In this document: piece by piece, positions 1-9,519 of the stretch
How the letters are laid out: each line of letters opens with the position of its first letter
How positions within the stretch are numbered: the stretch's first letter is position 1
Assembly: GCA_022842905.1 (NCBI GenBank)
Contig: JALHOS010000013.1
Location: forward strand, 1-42,612
DNA from: Myxococcaceae bacterium
GTDB taxonomy: Bacteria; Myxococcota; Myxococcia; Myxococcales; Myxococcaceae
Length of the DNA: 42,612 nucleotides
Direction: 5' to 3'
Position numbers and translations under genes: made by a program
Notes under the pieces: generated by a model
Databases searched by the model: none
What the model saw: the letters and a program-made list of their open reading frames with translations, nothing else
What the model was told of the DNA's origin: nothing

Positions 1-1657
1 CCGACGGCTGGCTCGCACCACCGCCGCCCGGCGCGCCTGCGTTGGGAGCGTCCGGGCGCGGACCACGACGGCGGCGCCGCCTCCGACGACGGCGACGACC
101 ACCCTCACCCGCGGCGGCGTCACCACCAGGGCCGCCAGGGCCAGCATCGGCGCCGGCGTCGCCCCCCTCGTCGTCTCCTTCGTCTCCGTCGTCCGGACCG
201 TCGTCGTCGGCCTGTGCGTCCGCTGGCGAAGTCGACGCGGAGACGACGGTCTCCGGGGTCCCACCGCCCGACTCAGCCGGCTGGGCGGAGTCGGTGTCGC
301 TCGGCGCGTCGGGCCGGCCACCTCTGTCCTTGTGGCGCTCCTCGCGCCGGCGCTCCGCTTCGAGCCCGTCCGCCTTCACCTGTTCGAAGAAGCCCTCGTC
401 CAGCTCGTAGACGACGTGCCGCGTGGCCTCGACGCCGACCTGGGCTTCGAGGAACTTGTCCGTCAGTCCTTCGCCGCACCAGAGGAAGACCAGCGCGCCC
501 TGCGTCGCGTCGCTCTTCGCGTCACCGCGGGTTTCCCCAGGGCTGATCAGCACGCCGACGTGCGCGGAGTGGTGGGCCAGATCGCGCCGCAGCTCCTGGA
601 CGTGCTTGCGCTCGATGGCCGGCGTGCCGCGCAGCAGGCGGATCGCGTAGCGCAGCTCCAGGCTCCCGTCCCGCTTCCGCGCCGTCAGCAGCGGGCCTTC
701 CTTGGCGCGCTTGGCGACCTTGAGCTCTCTGAAGTGGAGCGCGTGGAGCAGCTTGACGGCCGCCTTCTCGAACGCCGCGCCCTCGAGCTCCGCGAGCCGT
801 CGCCGCAGCAGGCGCCCCATGGCGCGCTTGGCGTCCTTCACCGCCGTGCGCGCGGTGTGCTGGGCGTTGAGATCGTCGGCGGACGCCGCCGGCAGCGGGG
901 CGTCGCTGCGCGCTGCTTCCTTCGAGCGGAGCACGACCTTGCCGTTCTCGAAGGGGAGGTTCACGGCCGCGCAGAAGGCCGCCTGCGCTTCGGCCGGTGC
1001 AGGGGCTCCTTCGGGCGCGCCGACCTCGACCGAGAGCTGCAGCTCCCCCGACTCGGCCTTGACGGCGGTGAACTGTGGCCGGCGGCCGTCGTCGACGCGG
1101 CGCTGGTTGTCTTCGGCCAGCGCCTCGATCGTCTCGCGCACCGACGTGTCGTCGGCGGTGAGCTCCCGGGCCTTGAGCCGCGCGAGCAGCTCCGTCGGCA
1201 CCAACGCCACCGGCCCCTCGGACAGCAGCTCGAAGGCCACCTCGTGGAGCGGCGGGTACTTCTTCTTGCGATCGTCGTCTCGGCGCCGAACGCGGTCTGC
1301 CTGCCGACCGATGGCGCGCAGGTACTCGGCGCGCGGCTCGGGGTGCCGCTCGAGGGGGCGCAGCGGCGGGAGCCCTTCTTCGGGGTTGGCCGGAGGCAGC
1401 CCAGTCTGCGCGAGCGCCGCGGCGTCTTCGGTCAGCATCAGATCCGTGAGCGCGAACGTGTCCTTCGCCGTCACCATGATGCGCCGATCTCGCGGCCGCC
1501 GCGCCATGGCCGCCAGTCGAGAGAGCATGGTGACTTCGGGCAGCTTTCCCACGTGGGACAGCAGGCCCTGGTCGAGGCTCTTCTTGGTGATTTCGGAGAC
1601 GTGCAACGGCGCGCCGGCCTGTTCCAGGACCTTCAGCGCTGCCTCATAGAATGTCAT
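1..1657 (-). CDS. HARE-HTH protein with a degenerate restriction-endonuclease-like domain (3' end outside window)
   Basis: This minus-strand frame is open from an ATG at 1657 to the window edge, 552 codons without a stop. Residues 1-75 (starting MTFYEAALKVLEQAGAPLHV) look like a HARE-HTH winged helix, a family proposed to read DNA modifications. A second helical segment at about 135-200 (PPLHEVAFELLSEGPVALVP) resembles another winged helix. Residues 295-390 follow the Mrr-type nuclease pattern: FEKAAVKLLHALHF, then HVGVLISPGETRGDAKSDAT. The expected catalytic Asp and Q/E-x-K are not evident; the strand reads LELRYAIRLLRG. The tail from about 430 is low-complexity: acidic and Ala/Gly-rich, then eleven consecutive arginines, then Gly/Pro/Ala. 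Tight DNA or RNA association without cleavage is inferred. It diverges from the next gene across 90 bp. The fold calls rest on pattern recognition only. Confidence 0.75.
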   Translation of the reverse strand, partial: MTFYEAALKVLEQAGAPLHVSEITKKSLDQGLLSHVGKLPEVTMLSRLAAMARRPRDRRIMVTAKDTFALTDLMLTEDAAALAQTGLPPANPEEGLPPLRPLERHPEPRAEYLRAIGRQADRVRRRDDDRKKKYPPLHEVAFELLSEGPVALVPTELLARLKARELTADDTSVRETIEALAEDNQRRVDDGRRPQFTAVKAESGELQLSVEVGAPEGAPAPAEAQAAFCAAVNLPFENGKVVLRSKEAARSDAPLPAASADDLNAQHTARTAVKDAKRAMGRLLRRRLAELEGAAFEKAAVKLLHALHFRELKVAKRAKEGPLLTARKRDGSLELRYAIRLLRGTPAIERKHVQELRRDLAHHSAHVGVLISPGETRGDAKSDATQGALVFLWCGEGLTDKFLEAQVGVEATRHVVYELDEGFFEQVKADGLEAERRREERHKDRGGRPDAPSDTDSAQPAESGGGTPETVVSASTSPADAQADDDGPDDGDEGDDEGGDAGADAGPGGPGGDAAAGEGGRRRRRRRRRRRGPRPDAPNAGAPGGGGASQPS

Positions 1658-1747
1658 TGGTTTTCTCAGCCATTTCCGGGGTTTCTACGCCCAACCCGCT
1701 GCGAGACGCGGCAAGCTAGGCAGCGCTACAGTGCCTGTCAACGAGTG

Positions 1748-3814
1748 ATGATCCGCTTCCGCGTCGGCCAACAGTGGAAGGACGAGCCGCTCGAGGGTGA
1801 CGGCCCCACCGACGCCTTCCGCGTGGAAGTCGACGGCCTCAACCTCCTCCCGTCGAGCGCGAGCGAGCCCCTGCTGGCCACGCTCGGAGCGCTCCTGCGC
1901 GCGGTGAGCGCCGTGGCTGACGAAGGGGGCATGGGCCAGGTGTCCTTCGAGTCGAGCCTGCTCGAGCTGTGCTTTCTGCGGCTGCCGGACTTCGTGGTGG
2001 AAGTGTCGGTGGTGGACTTGGGCGCGGCGCCGAGTCGACTGAAGGGCCCGGTGTTGATCGAGCTGCAGCCGCTGGTGGACGCGACGGTTCGCTGTGTGAG
2101 CGACTTTCTGCGCGACGCGCGCGCGGCGTTGCGCTCGGGCAACGACGACGCGGCGCTGGCGGCGCTCGAGCGCGAGGCCCAGCGCCTGTCGAGCCAGGTG
2201 CAGGTGGACCTCGAGAGCCCAGAGCCGGTGGGCCTGTCGCTGGCGCGCACGCACAAGCCTGGGCTCGGGTTCGTCGTCTACGACGTGCAGGAACGCCTGG
2301 CTCGCTACGGGAAGAAGTCCGAAGCGGCGCTGCCCCCGCTCCTGTGTGAAGGCGCGCTGCTGTTGCCGGGCGGCGCGGAGCTGCCGGGCTTGCCGTTTCT
2401 GCAGCTGACCCAGCTGGCCCGCGCGGCGAGTCAGGGGCGCGCGACGATCAACGGCCAGCCGTTCTCCCCCGCCGCGATCTTCGACGCGGGCCTGGCGCTG
2501 TGCCTGTCCATGCGCGCCCGGAACCCCGCGCTGGGGAACAACCCGTACCTCGAAGCGCTCCAACTGCGCTGCACCGAAGGGCTGTCGGCGCTGCGCGCGG
2601 CGGTGCCTGACGCGCAGCCTCGACCGTCGCGGCCGTCGGCGCCGCGGCGCGAATCGGCGGTGAGCCCGGGCTCGCTGCGGCGGCTCCACTTCGTCCAGAC
2701 CTGGCAGCTCGAGCCAGACGCGCCGGTCGACGACTCGTCGCGGATCTTGGCGCAGAAGGGCGCGCTGAGCGTCACGAGCCCGACCGTGCTGCAGGCGTTC
2801 AGCCCGGCGGGCGTGGCGCGCTTCCGGCACGAGGCCCGCCGCGCCGTCGTTCCGCTGGGCGCCACCAGCCTGCTCGGCGTGGACGACGAGCGGGTCTGGT
2901 ACCAGGTCGATCGCGAGCGCTCGGCCCGGTGGCTGCGGCTGCTGCCGACCCCCGCGTTGGGCCCGGACGCGATGGTGACGGGCCAGCAGATCGTCGCGCT
3001 CGCCGAGCGGCGGGGCGTGATCGCCTTCGATCTGCTCACCGGTCGGGAGCGCTGGCGCACGCTGCCGCTGCGCACGCAACGGGCGCACCTCGCGCGCGCC
3101 GAAGATCGCGTGCTGCTGGCGACCGACGGAGGGCAGCTCTTGGGGCTCGACGCCGAGGGCGGGCAGGTTCGCTTTCGAGTGCGCGCCGCTTCCCCCTGCG
3201 TGCACGCGCCCTTGGTGAGCGGGCACCGCGCGCTGGCCGTGTTGAACCGCAGCGAACACACCACCGTCTTCCTCTTCGAAGCGCTGCCGTCGACCTCGGC
3301 CGCGCCCGCGGGGACGATCGTCTGGGCCAAGGAGCTGCAGCTCGCCTCGCCGGCGCCCCCGGCCATGACGAAGAGCCGCGTGTGGCTGGCCGGCACGCGC
3401 GAGAAGCACGCGGTGGTGGCCGCGCTCAGCGCGACGGGCAAGCTGCTGTGGGAGCGCATCGTGCCCGTCGAGGCGCGCACGCTGCGACTCCTGCCTTTCG
3501 GAACGAGCGTGATCGCCGCCGACTCGAGTGGCGCGGCGATTCGGCTCCTCCCGTCCGGAGAGGCCGCCTGGGAGCTGGCGGGCGTGGGCGACCAGCTCGC
3601 GGGCGCGCTCCCGGCGCGGCTGACGCGCAAGCTGCTCCTCCTGCCGGGGCCCACGCTGCGCTGGGTCGACCCCCCGAGCGGGCGCATCGTGTCGGAGCTC
3701 CCGGTCGGCAGCCACGTGCACGACGTTCACGTCGATCGTGAGCTGGGCGTGACCGTGCTCGACCGCCGGCTGACGCGCTACGAGCCGCGGGGGCTCTTGT
3801 CCGTCATGCTGTGA
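1748..3814 (+). CDS. PQQ-like beta-propeller repeat protein
   Basis: This 688-residue protein starts at ATG 1748; the open frame further upstream is antisense to the previous gene and is not part of it. The C-terminal half has PQQ/WD-like blade motifs ending in W or equivalent, for example VIAFDLLTGRERWRTLPL, LLGLDAEGGQVRF, VAALSATGKLLWERIVP and LRWVDPPSGRIVSELPVG, so a propeller of about six or seven blades is likely from residue 330 on. The N-terminal 300 residues are helical and match no family I recognise. No signal peptide or membrane segment is visible, which is unusual because many PQQ-repeat proteins are exported. The stop overlaps the convergent ribD stop by 11 bp. Function is unknown; a scaffold role is the usual reading for such domains. 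Confidence 0.8.
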   Translation: MIRFRVGQQWKDEPLEGDGPTDAFRVEVDGLNLLPSSASEPLLATLGALLRAVSAVADEGGMGQVSFESSLLELCFLRLPDFVVEVSVVDLGAAPSRLKGPVLIELQPLVDATVRCVSDFLRDARAALRSGNDDAALAALEREAQRLSSQVQVDLESPEPVGLSLARTHKPGLGFVVYDVQERLARYGKKSEAALPPLLCEGALLLPGGAELPGLPFLQLTQLARAASQGRATINGQPFSPAAIFDAGLALCLSMRARNPALGNNPYLEALQLRCTEGLSALRAAVPDAQPRPSRPSAPRRESAVSPGSLRRLHFVQTWQLEPDAPVDDSSRILAQKGALSVTSPTVLQAFSPAGVARFRHEARRAVVPLGATSLLGVDDERVWYQVDRERSARWLRLLPTPALGPDAMVTGQQIVALAERRGVIAFDLLTGRERWRTLPLRTQRAHLARAEDRVLLATDGGQLLGLDAEGGQVRFRVRAASPCVHAPLVSGHRALAVLNRSEHTTVFLFEALPSTSAAPAGTIVWAKELQLASPAPPAMTKSRVWLAGTREKHAVVAALSATGKLLWERIVPVEARTLRLLPFGTSVIAADSSGAAIRLLPSGEAAWELAGVGDQLAGALPARLTRKLLLLPGPTLRWVDPPSGRIVSELPVGSHVHDVHVDRELGVTVLDRRLTRYEPRGLLSVML

Positions 3815-4907
3815 GGGCGAAGGTCAGCTTCACGTCCGGGCCAAGCGGCGTCACCGCGGTCAGCTGGTGCCGAGGGACCTGCGCCAAGCGCCGCCGTCCC
3901 AGCGTGCCCAGCCAGGACAGGCCGTCGGCGCCGAGGAGCTTGGGCGCGACGTAGAGCTGCAGCTCGTCCGCGAGGCCCAGGCGAACGAAGTGTGCGTGGG
4001 TCGCCGCGCCCCCCTCCACGAGGACATGGAGGGCGCCGCGATCGACGAGCCGCTCCAGCACCTTCGGGAGCGGCAGCGCGCGCCCACGGCCGGGGAAGGT
4101 CCACACGTCGACGCCCTGCCGCGCGAGCGCCTTGAGCGCCCGCCCGGTGCGGACCTGGGTGACCACCAGCGTGCGCTCCGCCGGGCCGGTTCGAAACACC
4201 CGCGACGACGTCGGTGCGCGCAACGTCGGGTCGAGCACGATCCGCAGCCCCGTTCGCCCCTCGCCCCCTCCCAGGCGCGTCGTCAGCTGCGGATCGTCGG
4301 CGACCACCGTGCCGACGCCGACGACGATCGCGTCGACCTGATCGCGCAGCGCGTGAGCGTCGGCCCGCGCCGCGTCACTGGTGATCCACCGGCTCTCGCC
4401 CGTCACCGTGGCGATCTTCCCGTCGGCCGACGCGGCGGCCTTCAAGGTGACGAAGGGCAGCCCCTGCCGCATGGCCTTGAAGAAGGGTCGGTTGAGGGCG
4501 TCGGCGTCGGCCTGGAGCATGGGCCCGAAGACCCGCACCCCCGCGTTCCGCAGGCGGGCCAGGCCGCGACCGTCCACCAGCGGGTTGGGGTCGCTCGACG
4601 CGAAGATCACCCGCGCCACGCCGGCCTTCAGGATCGCGTCCGTGCAGGGCGGCGTCCGGCCGTGGTGGTTGCAGGGCTCGAGCGTCACGTAGAGGTCGGC
4701 GCCCTTGGCCTTGTGCCCAGCGTCCGCCAGCGCGTGCACTTCGGCGTGGGGCGCGCCGGCCTTCGCGTGGAACCCTCGCCCGACGAGCTTCCCGGCCTTG
4801 ACGACCACGGCGCCCACCGCCGGGTTGGGGTGCGTTCGGCCCAGGCCACGGCGCGCCTCGACCAAGGCCTCGCGCATGAAACGCTCGTCGAGGCCGCCCT
4901 CGCTCAC
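3804..4907 (-). CDS. ribD: Bifunctional riboflavin biosynthesis deaminase/reductase RibD
   Basis: RibD catalyses two cytoplasmic steps of riboflavin synthesis: deamination of the pyrimidine ring and reduction of the ribosyl side chain. The N-terminal deaminase has the zinc motifs APHAEVHAL and [11 protein letters not shown]. The C-terminal reductase (from about residue 150) begins with [14 protein letters not shown] and includes [13 protein letters not shown]. Length is 367 residues, normal for the family. I chose the GTG at 4907, which overlaps the nrdR stop as GTGA and supplies the conserved leading segment [17 protein letters not shown]; an ATG at 4877 would cut into it. The nrdR-ribD pairing is a common arrangement. 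The usual following rib genes are absent because a convergent gene follows directly, so the rest of the pathway must lie elsewhere. Confidence 0.95.
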   Translation of the reverse strand: MSEGGLDERFMREALVEARRGLGRTHPNPAVGAVVVKAGKLVGRGFHAKAGAPHAEVHALADAGHKAKGADLYVTLEPCNHHGRTPPCTDAILKAGVARVIFASSDPNPLVDGRGLARLRNAGVRVFGPMLQADADALNRPFFKAMRQGLPFVTLKAAASADGKIATVTGESRWITSDAARADAHALRDQVDAIVVGVGTVVADDPQLTTRLGGGEGRTGLRIVLDPTLRAPTSSRVFRTGPAERTLVVTQVRTGRALKALARQGVDVWTFPGRGRALPLPKVLERLVDRGALHVLVEGGAATHAHFVRLGLADELQLYVAPKLLGADGLSWLGTLGRRRLAQVPRHQLTAVTPLGPDVKLTFALTA

Positions 4908-5395
4908 TTCTTCGCCCCGGGCTTGGCTTTCTTCCCGCCGGCCTGCGTTTCGATGATCTCCTTGAGCTCGTCCATGAACTCCGAGATGTCGCGGAAGCTC
5001 CGGTAGACGGACGCGAAGCGCACGTAGGCGACCTCGTCGAGGGAGGGCAGCGCCTGCATGACCATTTCCCCCACGACGTGAGACGGCACTTCCTTCTCGC
5101 CGGCCTCCTGCAGCCGCCGCTCGACCTGGGACACGAGGGCCTCGAGCTGGTTCACCGAGACCGGCCGCTTCTCGCAGGCCTTCTTGAGCCCGGCGACGAG
5201 CTTGTCGCGATCGAACGCTTCGCGCCGGCCGTCCTTCTTCACCACGACGGGGCTGAGCTCTTCGACGCGCTCGTAGGTGGTGAAGCGCCGCTCGCACTTC
5301 TCACACGCTCGCCGGCGGCGAATGACCGCGCCTTCCGACGACTCACGGCTGTCCAGCACGCGGGTGTCTTGCGCGGCGCAGAACGGGCAGCGCAT
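4904..5395 (-). CDS. nrdR: Transcriptional repressor NrdR
   Basis: NrdR represses ribonucleotide reductase genes in response to ATP/dATP levels. It shows the N-terminal zinc ribbon (C3, C6, C31, C34; [19 protein letters not shown]) followed by an ATP-cone ([17 protein letters not shown] and onward), with the conserved end [17 protein letters not shown]. Its 163 residues include a short Lys/Gly-rich tail. A strong ribosome binding site (AGAGGAGG) precedes the ATG, 17 bp after the glyA stop, and its stop overlaps the ribD start, so glyA-nrdR-ribD should be co-transcribed. A plausible target, the class II reductase nrdJ, lies at 36022 in the same window. Confidence 0.96.
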   Translation of the reverse strand: MRCPFCAAQDTRVLDSRESSEGAVIRRRRACEKCERRFTTYERVEELSPVVVKKDGRREAFDRDKLVAGLKKACEKRPVSVNQLEALVSQVERRLQEAGEKEVPSHVVGEMVMQALPSLDEVAYVRFASVYRSFRDISEFMDELKEIIETQAGGKKAKPGAKK

Positions 5396-5412
5396 GGGTC
5401 GCCTCCTCTTCT

Positions 5413-6675
5413 TCAGCGACGCGCCAGGCGCGACGCGTACAGCGGAAAGCCATGGGTGAGCGCGGCGACGTCGGCGCGGACCTTTTGGAGCTGCGCGTCG
5501 TCCCCCGCCCCGTCCAGCGCCCGGCCGATGAGCTTGGCGACCAACGCCATCTCGGCTTCTTTCATGCCGCGGGTGGTGAGCGCGGGCGTGCCCACGCGCA
5601 CGCCCGAGGAGATCGTGGGCTTCTCGGGATCGAAGGGGATCTGGTTCTTGTTGACGGTGATCCCCGCGCGGCCCAGCACGGTCTCCGCGTCCTTGCCGGA
5701 GATCTTCTTGGCGCGCAGATCGACGAGCATGAGGTGGTTGTCGGTGCCGCCGGAGCAGAGCCGCAAGCCCTGGCCCTTGAGCCCTTCGGCCAGCGCCTGG
5801 GCGTTCTTCACTACCTGCCGCGCGTAGTCCTTGAACGCGGGTTGCAGCGCTTCGTGGAACGCGACCGCCTTCGCGGCGACCACGTGCATGAGCGGGCCGC
5901 CCTGAATGCCGGGGAACACCTGGGAGTTGATCGACTTCGCGTGCGCTTCCCGCATCAGGATCAACCCCGAGCGCGGGCCGCGGAGCGTCTTGTGCGTCGT
6001 CGTCGTCACCACGTCGGCGAACGGCACCGGCGACGGGTGGGCCCCACCGGCCACCAGCCCGGCGATGTGCGCCATGTCCACCATGAGCGCCGCGCCCACC
6101 GAGTCGGCGATCTCCCGGAAGCGCGCGAAGTCGATGATCCGCGAGTACGCCGACGCCCCGACCACCACCAGCCGCGGCCGGTGCTCCTTGGCCAGCGCCG
6201 CCGCCTGCTCGTAGTCGATCGTCTCGGTCTCGCGCGCCAGGCCGTAGTGGACGACGCGGTACTGCTTGCCCGAGAAGTTGAACGACGCCCCGTGGGTCAG
6301 GTGTCCACCCGAGTTCAGATCCAGCGACAACATGGTGTCACCGGGCTTCATCAGGCACATGTACGCGGCCATGTTGGCCTGGCTGCCGGAGTGCGGCTGG
6401 ACGTTGGCCGCTTCTGCGCCGAACAGCTTCATGGCGCGGTCGATCGCCAGCTGCTCGGCCTTGTCCACCTCTTCGCAGCCGCCGTAGTAACGCTTGCCCG
6501 GGTAGCCTTCGGCGTACTTGTTCGTCAGCGGGCTGCCGCTGGCTTCCATGACGGCGGGGCTGACGAAGTTCTCTGAAGCGATGAGCTCGAGCCCGTCTTC
6601 CTGCCGGAGCGTCTCGGCTTGAATGATGGCGTGGATCGCGGGGTCGACCTGCGAGAGCGGCGCGGTGTTTTCCAT
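5413..6675 (-). CDS. glyA: Serine hydroxymethyltransferase
   Basis: GlyA interconverts serine and glycine with transfer of a one-carbon unit to tetrahydrofolate, using PLP. Family signatures are clear: [28 protein letters not shown], the H-bearing [13 protein letters not shown] and the PLP lysine K229 in [16 protein letters not shown]. The 420-residue length is typical. The frame is open to a TTG at 6714, but similarity begins at ATG 6675 ([12 protein letters not shown]). No strong ribosome binding site precedes that ATG. It sits between a small lipoprotein gene (59 bp upstream) and nrdR, all on the same strand. Confidence 0.97.
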   Translation of the reverse strand: MENTAPLSQVDPAIHAIIQAETLRQEDGLELIASENFVSPAVMEASGSPLTNKYAEGYPGKRYYGGCEEVDKAEQLAIDRAMKLFGAEAANVQPHSGSQANMAAYMCLMKPGDTMLSLDLNSGGHLTHGASFNFSGKQYRVVHYGLARETETIDYEQAAALAKEHRPRLVVVGASAYSRIIDFARFREIADSVGAALMVDMAHIAGLVAGGAHPSPVPFADVVTTTTHKTLRGPRSGLILMREAHAKSINSQVFPGIQGGPLMHVVAAKAVAFHEALQPAFKDYARQVVKNAQALAEGLKGQGLRLCSGGTDNHLMLVDLRAKKISGKDAETVLGRAGITVNKNQIPFDPEKPTISSGVRVGTPALTTRGMKEAEMALVAKLIGRALDGAGDDAQLQKVRADVAALTHGFPLYASRLARR

Positions 6676-6734
6676 GTGGGCGCGCGAGGTAGCCCAGCCT
6701 TCACGGCGGAGCAACCGTCAGCGCCCGACGTGCT

Positions 6735-7079
6735 TCACGGCAACGCCCAGGCGTTGGCCCCCAAGGCCGACGCTTCGTACTGCCCCGCTTCCTTCACCCA
6801 GGACAGCCCGGTGATGGCGTCGCCGCCCCGCTCGCACACCTGCGCGATCAGCGCCACGTAGGTGTCTTCGTCGTTCTCCTGCTTGGGCACCTCCACCCAG
6901 CCAAGGTCCTTTGCCGCGTGCGGCAGGTCCGTCGGCAGAGGGTAGTCGTGCACGTCGCACTTCTTCTTGCCTTCGAACGACGGCAACGGCTCCTCCACCG
7001 TGCGGACGATCGGGGCAATGTACGACCGACAGCCCGCCGCGACGAACGTGAGCACCAACGCGAAGGCGCGCAGCGTCAT
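6735..7079 (-). CDS. Small lipoprotein of unknown function
   Basis: This 114-residue protein starts with a lipoprotein signal, MTLRAFALVLTFVAAGCRSY, with a VAAGC lipobox that would make C17 the lipidated residue. Arg at +2 does not match the Asp retention signal known from enterobacteria, so outer-membrane delivery is possible. The mature part has two further cysteines (about C41 and C82) that could form a disulfide, and no domain that I recognise. Its ATG overlaps the rpiB stop as ATGA, which implies translational coupling. Confidence 0.8.
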   Translation of the reverse strand: MTLRAFALVLTFVAAGCRSYIAPIVRTVEEPLPSFEGKKKCDVHDYPLPTDLPHAAKDLGWVEVPKQENDEDTYVALIAQVCERGGDAITGLSWVKEAGQYEASALGANAWALP

Positions 7080-7519
7080 CGCCGGGCCTCGACTGCGGTG
7101 ATCTTCGCGACGCGCGCCGCGTGGCGGCCCCCTTCGAACGCCGTCGCCAGGAAGCAGGTCAACAGCTCGGCGGCGAGCCCCGGGCCCGTCACCCGCTGCC
7201 CCAGGCACAGTACGTTGGCGTCGTTGTGCGCCCGCGCCATGCGCGCCTCGAACTCGGTGTGACAGAGCGCCGCGCGAATGCCGCGGACCTTGTTCGCGGT
7301 GATGTTCATGCCCTGCCCGGTGCCGCAGATCAGCACGCCGAGCTCTGCCTGCCCGCCGGTGATGGCCAGGCACGCCTTCTCGGCGAAGTCGGGGTAGTCG
7401 ACGGACTGGGTCGTCGTGGGGCCGAGATCCACCACCTCGTGACCCAGCGTGCTCGCCAGGCCAATCAGCTCGGCCTTGAGCCCCACCCCGGCGTGGTCCG
7501 ACGCGAAGGCGATCTTCAT
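7076..7519 (-). CDS. rpiB: Ribose-5-phosphate isomerase B
   Basis: RpiB interconverts ribose 5-phosphate and ribulose 5-phosphate in the pentose phosphate pathway. The RpiB/LacAB fold is recognisable from MKIAFASDHAGVGLKAEL, the DLGP and VDYPDFA segments, the catalytic-cysteine block LGVLICGTGQGMNITANK (C65) and H98 in RAHNDANVLCLG. The length of 147 residues is normal. Placement next to glyA is common in bacteria. The start at 7519 lies 34 bp after the preceding small gene and has no obvious strong ribosome binding site. Confidence 0.95.
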   Translation of the reverse strand: MKIAFASDHAGVGLKAELIGLASTLGHEVVDLGPTTTQSVDYPDFAEKACLAITGGQAELGVLICGTGQGMNITANKVRGIRAALCHTEFEARMARAHNDANVLCLGQRVTGPGLAAELLTCFLATAFEGGRHAARVAKITAVEARR

Positions 7520-7553
7520 GTGGTGGTGCGCTTAGCCAATTCGCCGCGCGCCG

Positions 7554-7859
7554 TCACTGGCCGGGAGGCGTGACGGTGAGCTCGGACTTGTCGTCGGCCG
7601 CCTTGCGCCAGGCGCCCTCTTGGAGCTGATACGCGCGCTGCCGCCCGCAGCCGGTCACCTTGACCTTGGTCGTGGAGATGAAGCGGGCCAGCTCCACGTA
7701 GCGCAGCTCCGAGGTGGGGCACTCGAGCTCTTCGGACGCACGGGGATCGAGTTCCTTGCGCAGCTGCCCAAGCGGCGTCGAGCAGGCGCAGCACAGCGCG
7801 AAGGCCGCGGCCGCGACCTGCTTGAGGCTCACCGGCCAGGCAACCGGCACGCTCGTCAC
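7554..7859 (-). CDS. Small exported cysteine-rich protein, probable lipoprotein
   Basis: This 101-residue protein begins at a GTG at 7859 that overlaps the fabF stop (GTGA). Its N-terminus has a hydrophobic stretch ending [12 protein letters not shown]. That looks like a signal peptide, but the cysteine cluster is not a clean lipobox, so lipidation is uncertain. The rest contains C48 and C71 and a basic/polar tail with no recognised domain. It interrupts the fab-rpiB-glyA series and its role is unknown. Confidence 0.7.
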   Translation of the reverse strand: MTSVPVAWPVSLKQVAAAAFALCCACSTPLGQLRKELDPRASEELECPTSELRYVELARFISTTKVKVTGCGRQRAYQLQEGAWRKAADDKSELTVTPPGQ

Positions 7860-9112
7860 GCCGCGAAGCGCTTGAGGATCAACACCGCGTTGGTGCCGCC
7901 GAACCCGAACGAGTTCGACATGCCGTAGGTGAATCGCACCTCTCGGGCCTTGAACGGCACGTAGTCCAGATCACACTCGGCGTCCGGCGCGTCGAGGTTG
8001 ATCGTCGGCGGAACGACGCCGCGCTGCAGCGAAAGGGCGGTGATGATCGCCTCACACCCGCCGGCCGCGCCGAGCATGTGCCCGGTCATGGACTTGGTCG
8101 AGCTGACCATGACCTTCTTGGCGTGCTCGCCGAACACCCGCTTGATCGCCTTCGTCTCGTGGAGATCGTTGAACGGCGTGCTCGTGCCGTGCGCGTTGAT
8201 GTAGCCAATGTCCTCGGGCTTGAGCCCCGCCCCGGCGAGCGCCTGCCGCATGCAGCGCTGGGCGCCTTCGTGCTCCGGCGCCGGCGCCGTCTCGTGGTGC
8301 GCGTCGCTGTTGGCCGCGTAGCCGACGACTTCGGCGATGATCTTCGCGCCGCGCTTCTGGGCGTGCTCCAGCGTCTCGAGGATCACGATGCCGGCGCCCT
8401 CACCCATGACGAAGCCGTCGCGGTCCTTGTCGAACGGCCGGCTCGCCTTCTCCGGGGCGTCCACCCGCGTGGACAGCGCCTTCATGGCTTCGAAGCCGCC
8501 GATGCCCATGGGCGTGATCGCCGCTTCGGCGCCGCCGGCGATCGCCGCGTCGAGATCGCCGTAGCGCACCATGCGGAACGCTTCGCCGATCGCGTGCGCG
8601 CTGGTCGCGCAGGCCGACACCGGGCTCCAGTTCGCGCCTCGACAGTTGTGCTTCATCGAGATGCGCCCGGGCGCCATGTTGCTGATCATCTTCAGAATGA
8701 AGAAGGGCGAGAGCCGATCGAAGCCCTTCGTCATGCCCGTGGTGTAGCTCTCTTCGAAGCTCGCCAGCCCGCCGATCCCGGAGCCGACGATCACCCCGAC
8801 GCGCTCGGGGTCGTACCCGTTGGGCTTCTCCAGCCCGATGGGGATCGCCGCTTCCTTGACCGCCATCTCCGCGCCGGCGAGCGCGAACTGGCAGAACAGA
8901 TCCATGCGCCGCGCTTCCTTGCGGTCGATGAAGTCTTCGGCGACGAAGTCCTTCACCTCGGCGGCAATGTTCACCTTGAGGTTGGGATCGTCGAAGCGCT
9001 TGATGCGCGCCGTCCCAGGCGTGCCAGCCAAGAGCGCCTGCCAGCTCTTCTCGGTGCCGGTGCCCAGCGCGGTGATCAGTCCCGTCCCGGTGATGACGAC
9101 GCGGCGGTTCAT
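7856..9112 (-). CDS. fabF: Beta-ketoacyl-ACP synthase II (FabF)
   Basis: FabF condenses malonyl-ACP with acyl-ACP in the elongation cycle of fatty acid synthesis. The thiolase-fold Cys-His-His triad is visible: C168 in [14 protein letters not shown]308 in [12 protein letters not shown] and H345 in [15 protein letters not shown]. The C-terminal glycine-rich [15 protein letters not shown] is also intact. Its 418 residues are normal for the family, and the start at ATG 9112 gives the usual N-terminus [17 protein letters not shown]. It is the last fatty-acid gene of the cluster, 82 bp downstream of acpP. Confidence 0.97.
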   Translation of the reverse strand: MNRRVVITGTGLITALGTGTEKSWQALLAGTPGTARIKRFDDPNLKVNIAAEVKDFVAEDFIDRKEARRMDLFCQFALAGAEMAVKEAAIPIGLEKPNGYDPERVGVIVGSGIGGLASFEESYTTGMTKGFDRLSPFFILKMISNMAPGRISMKHNCRGANWSPVSACATSAHAIGEAFRMVRYGDLDAAIAGGAEAAITPMGIGGFEAMKALSTRVDAPEKASRPFDKDRDGFVMGEGAGIVILETLEHAQKRGAKIIAEVVGYAANSDAHHETAPAPEHEGAQRCMRQALAGAGLKPEDIGYINAHGTSTPFNDLHETKAIKRVFGEHAKKVMVSSTKSMTGHMLGAAGGCEAIITALSLQRGVVPPTINLDAPDAECDLDYVPFKAREVRFTYGMSNSFGFGGTNAVLILKRFAA

Positions 9113-9194
9113 GCGGTTCCCTCGTGACGAACTGGTCCGTCACTCCCCGCCGTCGAACCGAAGCGCGACGGCCGGGAGCAGCGGCCCAGCCAGC

Positions 9195-9437
9195 TCACTT
9201 CTTGTGCGCGTTGATGTAGTTGACGACGTCGGCGACCGTCTTGATGTTCTCCGACTGGTCTTCGGGGATTTCGATCTCGAATTCCTCTTCCATCGCCATC
9301 ACCAGCTCGACCAGGTCGAGCGAGTCGGCGCCCAGGTCTTCGATGAAGGAGGACTCGAGCTTGATCTCGTCTTCGCCGACGCCGAGCTGATCCGCGATGA
9401 TCGACTTGACCTTGGCTTCGATGTTCGTGGCCGTCAT
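9195..9437 (-). CDS. acpP: Acyl carrier protein
   Basis: This 80-residue acidic protein carries the phosphopantetheine attachment motif [19 protein letters not shown], with S39 as the modified serine. It holds the growing acyl chain for FabD, FabG, FabH and FabF, which all lie beside it. The ATG at 9437 ([20 protein letters not shown]) is preceded by an AAGGAAAG ribosome binding site; an in-frame extension to 9494 adds non-homologous sequence and is rejected. Confidence 0.98.
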   Translation of the reverse strand: MTATNIEAKVKSIIADQLGVGEDEIKLESSFIEDLGADSLDLVELVMAMEEEFEIEIPEDQSENIKTVADVVNYINAHKK

Positions 9438-9519
9438 GGACTTGCGTTCTTTCCTTGGTGTTGGGGGTGCTGCGTTGGTGGCCGCCGCTACCACACGGCC
9501 TGGGGGGAATACAGCGGCG

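Noticed and set aside
332-1747. A long plus-strand open frame that joins to the beta-propeller gene.
   Set aside because: It is the antisense shadow of the HARE-HTH gene; the encoded segment has no family features, and the real propeller protein begins at ATG 1748.
1685-3730. A 681-codon minus-strand open frame opposite the beta-propeller gene.
   Set aside because: High GC keeps antisense frames open; its product is low-complexity with no motifs, whereas the plus strand shows clear propeller blades.
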